A stretch of DNA of 64,000 bases, taken from Propionispira arboris. GTDB taxonomy: Bacteria; Bacillota; Negativicutes; Selenomonadales; Selenomonadaceae. The notes below the pieces were generated by a model. That model had not been told where the DNA came from. It searched no databases and worked only from the letters and a program-made list of their open reading frames with translations. Position 1 is the first letter of the stretch, and each line of letters begins with the position of its first letter. The stretch covers positions 62,001-126,000 of the forward strand of contig NZ_FNZK01000013.1 in NCBI RefSeq assembly GCF_900109225.1, in the 5' to 3' direction. The position numbers were made by a program, and so were the translations under genes. Below are positions 18,221 through 25,986 of this stretch, piece by piece.

Positions 18221-19216
18221 TTACTTTTTCCCTGCGTCACGTACCCATTCAAGACGCTCTAGCGCCAATCCGCGAGGTACAGTACAATCAGCTCCCAATA
18301 AAATGCCTTCACGACCTGCTTCTGCAAGCAAACGCTGTGTTTCCGCTTTGACGGCTGCTTCATCACCTTTAGCGAGAATGTCTTCTACCGTGTTGCCAAA
18401 GCCACCAATGACAGCTTTTCCGCCGAAGATTTTTTTCCCTTCTGCCAAGGAAATATTTTCTACAATCGCCGCCCAATTATATGCTTTCACCTCATAATTA
18501 ACATACCAAGTCAAATCATTATGGTGTCCATCATAACCACAAATATGCAAAACATTATTCGGATTCGCATGGTTTGCTGCTTGTAATATTTTTTGTTCAC
18601 CTGGAGCAAAAACATCTAAATATACATCCTTTGTAATGCGTGAATCATCAATATTCTGTACACTGAAATAAATACCATCCGCACCACCTTCTTTTATGAT
18701 TCGTTCAGCTAACGTTGCGATATCTTGTGCAATTACGTCCAGCCCATGTTTAACAGCCTCTTTATCTGCCGCAATAAAGTCACCAAGTAAGGTTTTATTA
18801 TAATTCGGTAATGACCATTCGAGTACACGTGCTGGGGCAAAAATATTATAAAAGGTGAATACTTCTCGTTTAATAAATTTCTGTAATTCTTTGACTAAAG
18901 CAACTTGTTTTTCAATCCAAGGATGATCTTTACCAAGTGGCTCTAATTTGCCAAAATCTACTGCCGAATGAATAGCAGCGAACGCTGGATGCGGATAAAT
19001 AAAATATCCATCACTCATAAGTTTCACAAAGTCCGGTTTGAATGCCTCATAAAAAGCTCGATGCCCCTCAATATTTTTTTCAGAAAGTGTTGGATCGGTA
19101 GATGCATCTGCCTGATCTTCATTCTCTAGAAAATGAAACCAAAATCCAACAGGTACTCGTTCTACTTTTTTATTTTCCAATGCCGATTCCACAAGTTCTC
19201 TCTTTGTCTGTGCCAT
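18221..19216 (-). CDS. Uroporphyrinogen-decarboxylase-fold methyltransferase (MtaA/CmuA type)
   Basis: 331 residues. The URO-D family fold is clear, but it carries the zinc-site pattern of corrinoid/thiol methyltransferases rather than of HemE: His224 and Cys226 in VLHICGYDGHH and Cys311 in LLGADCTVPRG. Such enzymes move methyl groups between a corrinoid protein or methylated substrate and a thiol. It heads operon B, ahead of a complete ABC importer and next to the nitrogenase-like cluster, so it may process a methylated sulfur compound or methanethiol. No corrinoid-binding partner is encoded nearby. Its promoter and a palindrome overlap the region 19261-19320. Confidence 0.83.
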   Translation of the reverse strand: MAQTKRELVESALENKKVERVPVGFWFHFLENEDQADASTDPTLSEKNIEGHRAFYEAFKPDFVKLMSDGYFIYPHPAFAAIHSAVDFGKLEPLGKDHPWIEKQVALVKELQKFIKREVFTFYNIFAPARVLEWSLPNYNKTLLGDFIAADKEAVKHGLDVIAQDIATLAERIIKEGGADGIYFSVQNIDDSRITKDVYLDVFAPGEQKILQAANHANPNNVLHICGYDGHHNDLTWYVNYEVKAYNWAAIVENISLAEGKKIFGGKAVIGGFGNTVEDILAKGDEAAVKAETQRLLAEAGREGILLGADCTVPRGLALERLEWVRDAGKK

Positions 19217-19260
19217 AAAAAATTCACCATACCTTTTCTTTATTTCTAAAATAATTGCGC

Positions 19261-19285
19261 AAAAACATATAATTAATATATGTTT
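19261..19285. promoter_or_regulatory. Palindromic operator candidate at the start of operon B
   Basis: The 25-bp near-perfect palindrome AAAACATAT...ATATGTTTT lies 7 bp downstream of the -10 element of the promoter at 19293-19320, that is, across the expected transcription start. This is a classic repressor position. The cognate regulator is not identified. Confidence 0.45.
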
Positions 19286-19292
19286 TATTTAT

Positions 19293-19320
19293 TAAAATAG
19301 CATAGTTGAACAGTATGTCA
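19293..19320 (-). promoter_or_regulatory. Promoter of operon B (methyltransferase-ABC importer)
   Basis: Minus strand TTGACA (19315-19320) and TATTTT (19293-19298) are spaced by 16 bp. The predicted start falls inside the palindrome at 19261-19285, about 60 bp before the methyltransferase start codon. Confidence 0.62.
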
Positions 19321-19383
19321 AGTATGAAATTAATTTTTATTCTGCAAATGCTGTAATATTGTAATATATATATTTCTCTCATA

Positions 19384-19423
19384 AATAAAAAACTGCACAG
19401 AGTATGTTCTCACTCCATGCAGT
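19384..19423 (-). terminator. Terminator downstream of the MerR relic
   Basis: On the minus strand ACTGCATGGAGT...ACTCTGTGCAGT forms a stem-loop followed by six Ts. It closes the transcript coming from the direction of the MerR relic before operon B begins. Confidence 0.62.
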
Positions 19424-19502
19424 AAACAAATAAATCATATTTTTCTGTCACCATTCATTGACTCAATTTCCCATGATTAATCGCAATATTATTATAGCTT
19501 AC

Positions 19503-19850
19503 TCAATCTTTGGTATCCTTCAGTTCATGTTTTTTCCCAATTGCTAAAGTATCATGTCTTTTAATTTTGTAGTCCAATCGTTCTATAGTTCTTTTCATTG
19601 CTTCTTGTTTTTCATATAGTTTTCGCCATTGTTCAATCAGCAGTTTTTTTCTCGCTGCAATTGTCGAATCACCCTGTTGAAAAAGTGCCACATACTCAAT
19701 CAGTATCTCGATTGGCGCCCCTGCAACTCGCATTCATTTGCTAAACTCAACCCATTTACAGTCTTCTTCCGTATAATCATAGATACCACTTTTATTACGA
19801 TGCACTGTCGAAACAAGTCCAATGTGTTCATAATGCTGTCGACAAAATTC
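19503..19850 (-). pseudogene. Decayed MerR-family regulator
   Basis: The C-terminal part (19503-19733) reads MRVAGAPIEILIEYVALFQQGDS..., the dimerisation helix region typical of MerR regulators. Directly upstream in the same frame, after a nonsense TGA at the FSK/MRVAG junction, the minus strand continues with YEHIGLVSTVHRNKSGIYDY and TEEDCKWVEFSK, the core of the MerR DNA-binding domain. The first HTH helix and a start codon cannot be found, so the gene is dead. Two promoters with MerR-style 19-bp spacers lie 1-2.6 kb away (20747 and 22106), which such a protein may once have controlled. Confidence 0.82.
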
Positions 19851-19878
19851 ACCTTGTTGCCTCGCTTGTTTTAATACA

Positions 19879-19921
19879 AAATATAAAGTAAATTTTCCTC
19901 GCTAAAATTTACTTTATATTT
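19879..19921. repeat. Perfect 18-bp stem-loop between nadD and the MerR relic
   Basis: AAATATAAAGTAAATTTT and its exact inverse flank a 7-nt loop. It lies 105 bp downstream of nadD and could terminate it, although the trailing T-run is poor (TTTTG). Confidence 0.5.
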
Positions 19922-20025
19922 CTCAAAATCTGCCTTGTTTTGAAAACACTATTTTGAATAGTGCCATCAAAATACCAACGCAGACAATCCTAAAAGTTTT
20001 TATACTACAATCTTCCTATTCGAAT

Positions 20026-20640
20026 TTAATAACTACGATACAATTTTTCCTTATTGATATAATGTTCAACGTTTTCCGGTACAATATAGCAAATGGACTT
20101 ACCCGCCCGTACTTTTTCCCGAATCTCGGTTGAAGATATCTCTAGTTCAGGAGTTTTCAGCCGGAAAATCCGTCGTTTTCCCGTTTCTCCGAAATGATGA
20201 ATCACCGCTTTGATCGCTCCAATTGACCCTTGGCGGGGAGCGACTATCACTTTGCACAAGCACAGCAATTCGTCAATACCATACCAATGTGGCAAGCTTC
20301 GAATGAGATCAGACCCGATGATCAGATAGAGTTCGGTGTTCTCACCATAGTTTTTCTTCAAGGATTTAACCGTGTCTATGGTATAGGATGGACCATTGAT
20401 TTCCACAAGGGGTAACACATTGAAATAAAGATTGGAATCTGTTGCCAGCAGTGCCATCCTATAACGATGCTGGACCGACGTGACCGCCATTTGCTGTTTA
20501 TGCGGCGGACAAGTGTCCGGAATTAATACCACTTGATCCAGTCCATATTCCATTCGAGCCGCATCGGCTGTCACCAAATGCCCCATATGAATCGGATCGA
20601 ATGTCCCTCCCATAATACCAATTCTTCGTATTGCCTGCAT
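20026..20640 (-). CDS. nadD: Nicotinate-nucleotide adenylyltransferase
   Basis: 204 residues, full length for NadD. It has the nucleotidyltransferase signature GGTFDPIHMGH at about 11-21 and the second adenylyl-binding motif ISSTEIREKVRAGKS near 165, with SGPSYTIDT-like middle sequence (NGPSYTIDTVKSL). The enzyme converts nicotinate mononucleotide and ATP to deamido-NAD in the NAD pathway. It stands alone here, away from its common obg/rsfS neighbours. The MerR-type promoter at 20747-20777 lies about 107 bp before its start and may now drive it. Confidence 0.93.
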   Translation of the reverse strand: MQAIRRIGIMGGTFDPIHMGHLVTADAARMEYGLDQVVLIPDTCPPHKQQMAVTSVQHRYRMALLATDSNLYFNVLPLVEINGPSYTIDTVKSLKKNYGENTELYLIIGSDLIRSLPHWYGIDELLCLCKVIVAPRQGSIGAIKAVIHHFGETGKRRIFRLKTPELEISSTEIREKVRAGKSICYIVPENVEHYINKEKLYRSY

Positions 20641-20746
20641 GCCACCACGTCCGTTCCGCTATCCATTTATACCACAAAAACTAACAGTGCCCTTGATCTT
20701 GATTAATTCTTGCTATGGCATCCAATGTTAAACAGTTTACTTACCT

Positions 20747-20777
20747 AAATTACCACATACAGTAAACTCGAAGTCAA
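20747..20777 (-). promoter_or_regulatory. MerR-type promoter with 19-bp spacer (upstream of nadD)
   Basis: Minus strand TTGACT (20772-20777) and TAATTT (20747-20752) are separated by 19 bp, starting with TCGAGTTTACT, the stretched spacer and operator half-site arrangement of MerR-activated promoters. The gene now downstream is nadD. Confidence 0.55.
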
Positions 20778-20827
20778 CAAATATGTGCCAACCCCTTTCA
20801 AAGCTGAAAATCCCTTTTACAAATGGT

Positions 20828-20995
20828 TTATTCGCGAATAAAGTTTGTAAAGATCCCTTGTTCTTTTTTTGGTAAAGCAACACCATTTTCCAAACCAGCT
20901 TCCTTACATTTAAGGGAAAATACCATATTGCTTGCAATGGTTCGCATACGCTGCATCTCAGACAGTCTCCCAGACTGTTTTATACATTTTTTCAT
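20828..20995 (-). pseudogene. C-terminal relic of a flavodoxin-family protein
   Basis: A 55-residue frame whose second half reads MQRMRTIASNMVFSLKCKEA followed by KKEQGIFTNFIRE. This matches my recollection of the C-terminal tail of NAD(P)H-dependent flavodoxin-family oxidoreductases. The flavin-binding N-terminal domain is absent, so this is a remnant, unless the short frame has been retained for another use. It ends inside the 16-bp palindrome TTTATTCGCGAATAAA (20827-20842). Confidence 0.45.
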
Positions 20996-21019
20996 TTAAT
21001 TTTGATGACAAAAGCTATC

Positions 21020-22060
21020 TTAGTCCAGAGAAATCAATTCATATTTATCATTGCCCATTTTCAATTTGCGCATGGCATCCAACTGATGCAGCCCATGACG
21101 GGATTCTATACGTTCTACGAGATCATGTTTTTCATTTTCTGGTTTTTCATAGACCAGATCTACCGATGCTTGATCAATTGCCAGTATGTCTGTCGATGCC
21201 AAAATGCCGATATCGGAAATTGTTGGCTCTGCTGCACGCACACCAGCACAATCACAATCTACTGACATACGGCGTAAAACGTTGAGGTAAATGATATGTT
21301 TGCCGAAATAATCAACCGTTGCTTTACCTGAATCCGCCATATTTTCCATAAATAAATCTTTTGTATCCATCTCGTTCCAATCCGCACCTTCTGGCGCCGT
21401 TGGTTTTTTAAATCCATGAACCATATGCTTGCCAATTTTTCCATCAGCACAGCCAATAGCAATATTCTTGAGCGATCCGCCAAATCCGCCCATAGCATGA
21501 CCTTTAAAATGTGTAAGTACAATCATCGAATCGTAATTCACGATATGGCTGCCCATTGATACTTCTTTAAGATGGAGTGCATTTCGAACTGGCAGCATAA
21601 CTGCGCCGTCCTCGTCCATTATATCTACTGGACAAAATGTCCAGCCATTAACCTCTAGCGTCTTACGATGCTTCTCCGTAGTATTTCGATCTCCGGTATA
21701 CATTGTATTCGTTTCAACGATTGCACTATCAGGAACCTTCGCTTGAAAAGCTTTTACCATGTCACGCGGCAAAATATTAGGACCATGCTGCTCACCTGTA
21801 TGCAATTTAATTGCAACTTTTCCATAGATGCCCTCGTCGATCTTATCATACAAACGAATTAAATGGTCTGCATCAATCTGTTTTGTAAAATATACTTTTG
21901 CTGTAGAACCAACCGTCCTTGCACCACCCGTTACATCTGTACTGCCAATAACAGGTGCCTGCGCAAGCACTTTTTCCACTCCACCAATACTAGCAGATAG
22001 AGCTGCCCCAACCGCTGCCGAACCAGCCAATTTAACAAAATCACGTCTTGAAATCCCCAT
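21020..22060 (-). CDS. Tat-exported DUF362-family protein
   Basis: 346 residues with a twin-arginine signal MGISRRDFVKLAGSAAVGAA, predicting export of a folded, probably cofactor-bearing protein. The body is DUF362: TGEQHGPNILPRDMVKAF, FKGHAMGGFGGSLKNIAIG and the C-terminal GIL...AIDQASVDLV. DUF362 proteins are of unknown function and often carry ferredoxin domains, but none is visible here. It is driven by the MerR-type promoter at 22106-22136 and stands as a single gene. The exported location and redox-type signal suggest an electron-transfer or metal-related role; that is inference only. Confidence 0.82.
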   Translation of the reverse strand: MGISRRDFVKLAGSAAVGAALSASIGGVEKVLAQAPVIGSTDVTGGARTVGSTAKVYFTKQIDADHLIRLYDKIDEGIYGKVAIKLHTGEQHGPNILPRDMVKAFQAKVPDSAIVETNTMYTGDRNTTEKHRKTLEVNGWTFCPVDIMDEDGAVMLPVRNALHLKEVSMGSHIVNYDSMIVLTHFKGHAMGGFGGSLKNIAIGCADGKIGKHMVHGFKKPTAPEGADWNEMDTKDLFMENMADSGKATVDYFGKHIIYLNVLRRMSVDCDCAGVRAAEPTISDIGILASTDILAIDQASVDLVYEKPENEKHDLVERIESRHGLHQLDAMRKLKMGNDKYELISLD

Positions 22061-22105
22061 TTAAAACATCCCTCCTAATTTGTTTGATATTACCTGTTCT
22101 TTTTT

Positions 22106-22136
22106 AGTTTACAACCTGCAGTTAACTCTAAGTCAA
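22106..22136 (-). promoter_or_regulatory. MerR-type promoter of the DUF362 gene
   Basis: Minus strand TTGACT (22131-22136) and TAAACT (22106-22111) are 19 bp apart, with TAGAGTTAACTGCAG in the spacer. This matches the long-spacer promoters activated by MerR regulators of the aldehyde-stress type. It lies 46 bp before the DUF362 start codon. Confidence 0.68.
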
Positions 22137-22245
22137 GAAATTTGTTCATTTCTTTTCGTTCTTTATTTTTTTACTTCGATGACCTAGTTGATTTTTACTA
22201 AAATAAATTTTTATTGAAATTGCCGTCTTTTCTCTATCTAAAACA

Positions 22246-22740
22246 TTAATTTTTGATATCTGTCAAAGCGGCGAATTCTTTCTGACTCTTATAATGTGCA
22301 ATACGCTCTTCAAGTCGTTCAATCGTTGCTTTGAGTGCCTGAGACCCAAGAACCATACGGAGTGGTGCCGGATTTTTATCAACGCTCTCAATAATACACT
22401 GCGCCATCTTAGCCGGATCGCCAGGTGCTAATCCTCTCGCTGCATCAAGCATATTAAGAAAGCCATGGCACGATTCATATTCTGGCATGAGATTGGCCAC
22501 TTTTGCACTGTCATAACGAAACTCTGTACGTGCTCCGCCCGGTTCGATAATCGTTACGCCTATATTGAACTGCTCTACTTCCTGAGCTACCACTTCACAG
22601 AACCCTTCAATACCAAACTTTGTCGCATGATACATTGAATTTGCCGGATAAGCAACTTGACCGCCATAGGATGAAATCTGAAGAATCCGTCCGCCTCCCT
22701 GTAACCTCTCATATATGGCAGAACCGAACGAATCAACTGG
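22246..22740 (-). pseudogene. Short-chain dehydrogenase, N-terminal third deleted
   Basis: From about FGSAIYERLQGGGRI the frame is a clean SDR C-terminal two-thirds, with the catalytic Ser/Tyr/Lys in ISSYGGQVAYP...SMYHATKFG and the substrate-side sequence IIEPGGARTEF. The nucleotide-binding GxxxGxG region is absent. Upstream the frame runs into a LysR fragment (22742-22929), so a deletion has joined two genes. The product could not bind NAD(P). Confidence 0.85.
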
Positions 22741-22741
22741 C

Positions 22742-22929
22742 ACGACGTTGATCGTTAATAACAATATCTGGCCCCGTCCGCAGAAAACCATATAGCTCCT
22801 CATGGGTGCCGTTTGTAATTTGAATACCAATCGCCGGATATTTTACTGTGAAATATAACAAACCTCCGCAGCTTCCGTAAAATTTTTGCAACGAACAACT
22901 GCTTGAAAATAACGGATTTGTTTTATCAT
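22742..22929 (-). pseudogene. LysR-family regulator relic fused to the SDR relic
   Basis: The minus strand starts MIKQIRYFQAVVRCKNFTEA and AEVCYISQ, the LysR helix-turn-helix, and stops after 28 codons. In another frame it continues with YPAIGIQITNGTHEELYGFL and RTGPDIVINDQRRAS, part of a LysR effector domain. The dimerisation helix and most of the effector domain are missing, and SDR sequence follows immediately. Confidence 0.78.
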
Positions 22930-23051
22930 ATTGACCCTCCGTACACATATCTACTAATATCTATCATTTATTCTACCATTTCATGACAATGATACCAATG
23001 GCGATTGTGCTAATTTTTCGCCATCAGGTAACTTTCTATTATACGCTTACC

Positions 23052-23666
23052 TCATAGCTTTCTCCCAATCATAATAAACAATGAATAGTTCAATATAACG
23101 CCCTCAATATTTTTTACATCTTTGTAAAACGTACTCGAACGTAACCCTTTGTAGCCAAGTTTTACAAGGATTTGCTTCAATTCAGTTTGATTAAAACCAT
23201 TATGCCCATTAAAATCTGTCTCTGCTTTATGAAAACTACCATCGTCTTCATCTAAATCCACAATGCACAGACACCCGTTTTGCTTTAGTAATTTATATAA
23301 GTTTGCCAAAGTTGTATCAACATCGACAATATGATGTAATGCCATAGATGTATAGATTAAATCATATTTAGGTGTTAACAAATAATCATCATTAATATTG
23401 TGTTGATAAGCTGCCATATTTTTTACTTTATGCTGTTTGATTTTTGTGTTTAATGTATCGACCATACCTTTTGCTGTGTCAATGCAAACTATATCTTTAA
23501 GCTTGTCATAAAGATTAAAACTGACAAGACCCGTTCCACAACCAAATTCTAAAGCACTATAAGACTTTTCAATTTCAGTGGCAGAAGCTATTTCTGCCGC
23601 AATGACCTTTGCTCTGTTTATTCTTTTTTCATTATCCCAACTTATAGACTGAACATTAAAATTCAT
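23052..23666 (-). CDS. Class I SAM-dependent methyltransferase
   Basis: 204 residues. Motif I LEFGCGTGLVSF at about 40-51, motif II region IVCIDTAKGMVDTLNTK and the post-II sequence YDLIYTSMALHHI are those of Methyltransf_11/UbiE-like small-molecule methyltransferases. The substrate is unknown. It stands alone between decayed genes and the divergent thi operon. Confidence 0.85.
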   Translation of the reverse strand: MNFNVQSISWDNEKRINRAKVIAAEIASATEIEKSYSALEFGCGTGLVSFNLYDKLKDIVCIDTAKGMVDTLNTKIKQHKVKNMAAYQHNINDDYLLTPKYDLIYTSMALHHIVDVDTTLANLYKLLKQNGCLCIVDLDEDDGSFHKAETDFNGHNGFNQTELKQILVKLGYKGLRSSTFYKDVKNIEGVILNYSLFIMIGRKL

Positions 23667-23829
23667 TTTTTAACCTCTTGTTATATTGCAGTCATAGCCT
23701 ATCGCAGACTACGCTAAAAGAAAAACTTACCATCAATCCGATCATCCCTCATTCTATCAAAAATATCAGTATCAGAAAAGTAAAAAGTGAACGTTTGGCT
23801 GTTAATTCATTTTTTCTGCATATTTTCGC

Positions 23830-23857
23830 TTGCATTCACCGTTAAAATCGATATAAT
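23830..23857 (+). promoter_or_regulatory. Promoter of the thi operon
   Basis: TTGCAT (23830-23835) and TATAAT (23852-23857) with a 16-bp spacer lie about 65 bp before the TPP aptamer on the plus strand. Confidence 0.65.
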
Positions 23858-23921
23858 TAATAGATAAAGCTTATTTTCTTCAGCTGCCGGAGGAGCGTCC
23901 GTCAGTTTACAACAAACAACT

Positions 23922-24007
23922 AAATAGCTAGGGAGTCCGTGTTTCGGACTGAGAGGAAGCTTCAGCTTCGACCGACCTGCTGGAATGTTCTGTAGGACTT
24001 GCTATTT
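23922..24007 (+). promoter_or_regulatory. TPP (thi-box) riboswitch aptamer
   Basis: The aptamer is closed by AAATAGC (23922) pairing with GCTATTT (24001). Inside are the diagnostic GGACTGAGAGG (pyrimidine-sensor arm), a short GAAGCTTCAGCTTC hairpin, and GACCGACCTGCTGGAATGTTC (pyrophosphate-sensor arm, the ACCTG...TGGATAAT...GTAGGA region in degenerate form). The genes downstream are thiW and thiM, exactly what this riboswitch controls. A terminator follows at 24045. Confidence 0.88.
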
Positions 24008-24044
24008 TGTGTTAGTGAATATGATTTTTTTGACAATATGCAGT

Positions 24045-24082
24045 CGCTGCCGGAACTTTCGGACAGCGGCTTTTCTGTTTTT
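24045..24082 (+). terminator. TPP-riboswitch expression-platform terminator
   Basis: A GCTGCCG...CGGACAGC stem followed by TTTTCTGTTTTT lies 38 nt after the aptamer and 31 nt before thiW, so TPP binding should stop transcription here. Confidence 0.75.
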
Positions 24083-24112
24083 CAAAACTTTATATCAAAG
24101 GGGTATTTTTTT

Positions 24113-24637
24113 ATGCAAAGAAACGCACATCTTTTTAAACTTATTGTCCTATCGATGCTTGTTGCACTTGGTGTCGTTATCTCACCCATTCTTCGAATCG
24201 AAGGTATGTGTCCAATGGCACATTTTATCAACATTACCTGTGCTGTACTACTTGGACCATGGTATGCACTTCTATGTGCGACCACGATTGGAGTACTGCG
24301 TATGCTGCTTATGGGGATTCCGCCACTAGCACTGACAGGTGCTGTATTTGGAGCCGTATTGTCCGGACTGCTCTATCGAGCATCGGGTGGCAAGCTCATC
24401 TATGCTGTTCTCGGTGAAGTCATCGGCACCGGTCTCATCGGTGCCATTGTATCTTATCCGGTTATGGCTTTGCTCTATGGAAAAACTGAGCTCACTTGGA
24501 TGTTCTATGTACCACTTTTTATCTCTGGCACGCTGATCGGCGGTACAATTGCCTACTTCTTTCTCATTGCGATGCGTAAAAACGGTATGCTCAAAACAAT
24601 GCAGCAAAAGCTAGGAGCGAAAATCTATGATAAATAA
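24113..24637 (+). CDS. thiW: ECF transporter S component ThiW (thiazole precursor uptake)
   Basis: 174 residues from the ATG after AAAGGGGT; an upstream in-frame extension would start inside the riboswitch and is rejected. It shows about five or six hydrophobic helices and the ECF S-component pattern (VALGVVISPILRIEGMCPMA, GPWYALLCA, GIPPLALTGAVFGA). ThiW is the predicted substrate-binding membrane subunit of an energy-coupling-factor importer for hydroxyethylthiazole. It overlaps thiM by 11 bp and is controlled by the TPP riboswitch. The shared ECF ATPases must be encoded elsewhere. Confidence 0.9.
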   Translation: MQRNAHLFKLIVLSMLVALGVVISPILRIEGMCPMAHFINITCAVLLGPWYALLCATTIGVLRMLLMGIPPLALTGAVFGAVLSGLLYRASGGKLIYAVLGEVIGTGLIGAIVSYPVMALLYGKTELTWMFYVPLFISGTLIGGTIAYFFLIAMRKNGMLKTMQQKLGAKIYDK

Positions 24638-25448
24638 AGCAACGCTCATCGCCGATCTTCTCAATATAAAACACAAGATCCGCCTTGCCAGTCCACTCAT
24701 TCATTGCCTTACCAATCCCATCTCGATTAATGACTGCGCAAATATCGTACTTGCATCCGGTGCCAAACCAATCATGGCTGAACATCCTGCTGAAGTTGCT
24801 CAGATTACAGCTGCAGCTGCTGCTTTGGCCGTAAATCTCGGCAATGTCACGGACGCCCGCCTTGGATCTATGCTAATCTCTGGTAAAGTTGCCCATGAGA
24901 AATCAATTCCTTCCATCATCGACCTTGTTGGCATTGCCTGCAGTGACTTTCGCCTGGAATTCGCCCAAAAGTTCATTGCTGCGTGTCAGCCAAATGTTCT
25001 TAAAGGAAACCTCTCCGAGCTAAAAGCTCTCGCCGGTCTTAGTAATAATGCCTGCGGCATTGATGTTGGATCAAGCGATACTCTCTCCCCGGACACAATC
25101 ACTATGCTACAGACACTGGCCCGCAAAAACAAAGCGGTAATCATTGCAAGTGGTCCAACCGACATTATAACCGATGGAACCACGACCTTTCTCGGCAATA
25201 ATGGCACAGCAGAACTAACTAATATAACCGGCACTGGATGCATGCTCAATGTACTCACTGCAGCTTGCATCTTTTCACAAAATATCTTCAACGGCTGCTT
25301 ATTATCCATTACCATTCTCGGTATTAGTGGTGAACTTGCTGCCGAAAACTCCACTGGTCCCGGAACCTTTCGGGCTGCCTTACTCGATGCAGTATATAAT
25401 ATGACAGATGAAGAATTTGCAAATCGAATGAAGCTAAAAAAAGCTTAA
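24627..25448 (+). CDS. thiM: Hydroxyethylthiazole kinase
   Basis: 273 residues, full length. It opens with SPLIHCLTNPISINDCAN, the ThiM signature, keeps PIMAEHPAEV in the substrate site, and has the ribokinase-like catalytic loop NITGTGCML near 200, with the conserved Cys. The enzyme phosphorylates the thiazole alcohol for thiamine salvage. Its start overlaps thiW, and a strong terminator follows at 25474. Uptake plus kinase under one TPP riboswitch makes a compact salvage operon. Confidence 0.95.
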   Translation: MINKATLIADLLNIKHKIRLASPLIHCLTNPISINDCANIVLASGAKPIMAEHPAEVAQITAAAAALAVNLGNVTDARLGSMLISGKVAHEKSIPSIIDLVGIACSDFRLEFAQKFIAACQPNVLKGNLSELKALAGLSNNACGIDVGSSDTLSPDTITMLQTLARKNKAVIIASGPTDIITDGTTTFLGNNGTAELTNITGTGCMLNVLTAACIFSQNIFNGCLLSITILGISGELAAENSTGPGTFRAALLDAVYNMTDEEFANRMKLKKA

Positions 25449-25473
25449 ACTCATGAAGTACACAACCTAAAAA

Positions 25474-25526
25474 GACCTGTGGCGGAGGGATAATTTATTT
25501 TATCCCTCCCTGTACAGGCCTTTTTT
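25474..25526 (+). terminator. Terminator of the thi operon
   Basis: A long stem, AGACCTGT..GGAGGGATAA against TTATCCCTCC..ACAGGCCT, is followed by TTTTTT, 26 bp after the thiM stop. Confidence 0.85.
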
Positions 25527-25567
25527 CATCATCTGTATTATTATTTGAATAATATCATTTTTATAAT

Positions 25568-25800
25568 TTATTTAGATCTTTTCTGAAGGTGCCTAGCCAT
25601 AGCTAAATCTGCTTTAGCTAATTTTTTCCGACCTACTATCTTATAGCAATTTTCCCTCACATATAAAGTGCTGACTGATCCGGTGCTAAAGCAATTGCCT
25701 TTGTATGCTCATCAATCGCCATTGCGATATTGTTTATTTTCTTATAAAGTTCTGCCCCATCTATATAAATCGGTATAAAATCCGGTTTCAAAACGATACA
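25568..25800 (-). pseudogene. TPR-repeat protein relic
   Basis: The minus strand reads KPDFIPIYIDGAELYKK then INNIAMAIDEHTKAIALAPD, a good tetratricopeptide repeat. After an in-frame stop a second repeat, YKIVGRKKLAKADLAMARHL, follows in another frame before the final stop. No start codon or earlier repeats remain, so this is the tail of a dead gene. Confidence 0.55.
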
Positions 25801-25986
25801 TTTTTAATAGGAATTTTTCTTTTAACAGTTAACATTTCGCTTGAGCTTATATACTAAAAGGTTTATACTTGTATAAAATTTAAAAACTTATTAAGCTATT
25901 ATAACAGAATATTTAGACTATATAAAAACTACAAAGCGATGAGCAAAGCTGTTTCAGCGTTTATAATAAAAGGATGGTGAAAAAGT

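Noticed and set aside
20827-20842. TTTATTCGCGAATAAA as a regulatory palindrome
   Set aside because: It covers the stop codon of a flavodoxin-tail relic and is not placed at a promoter; symmetry is probably fortuitous.
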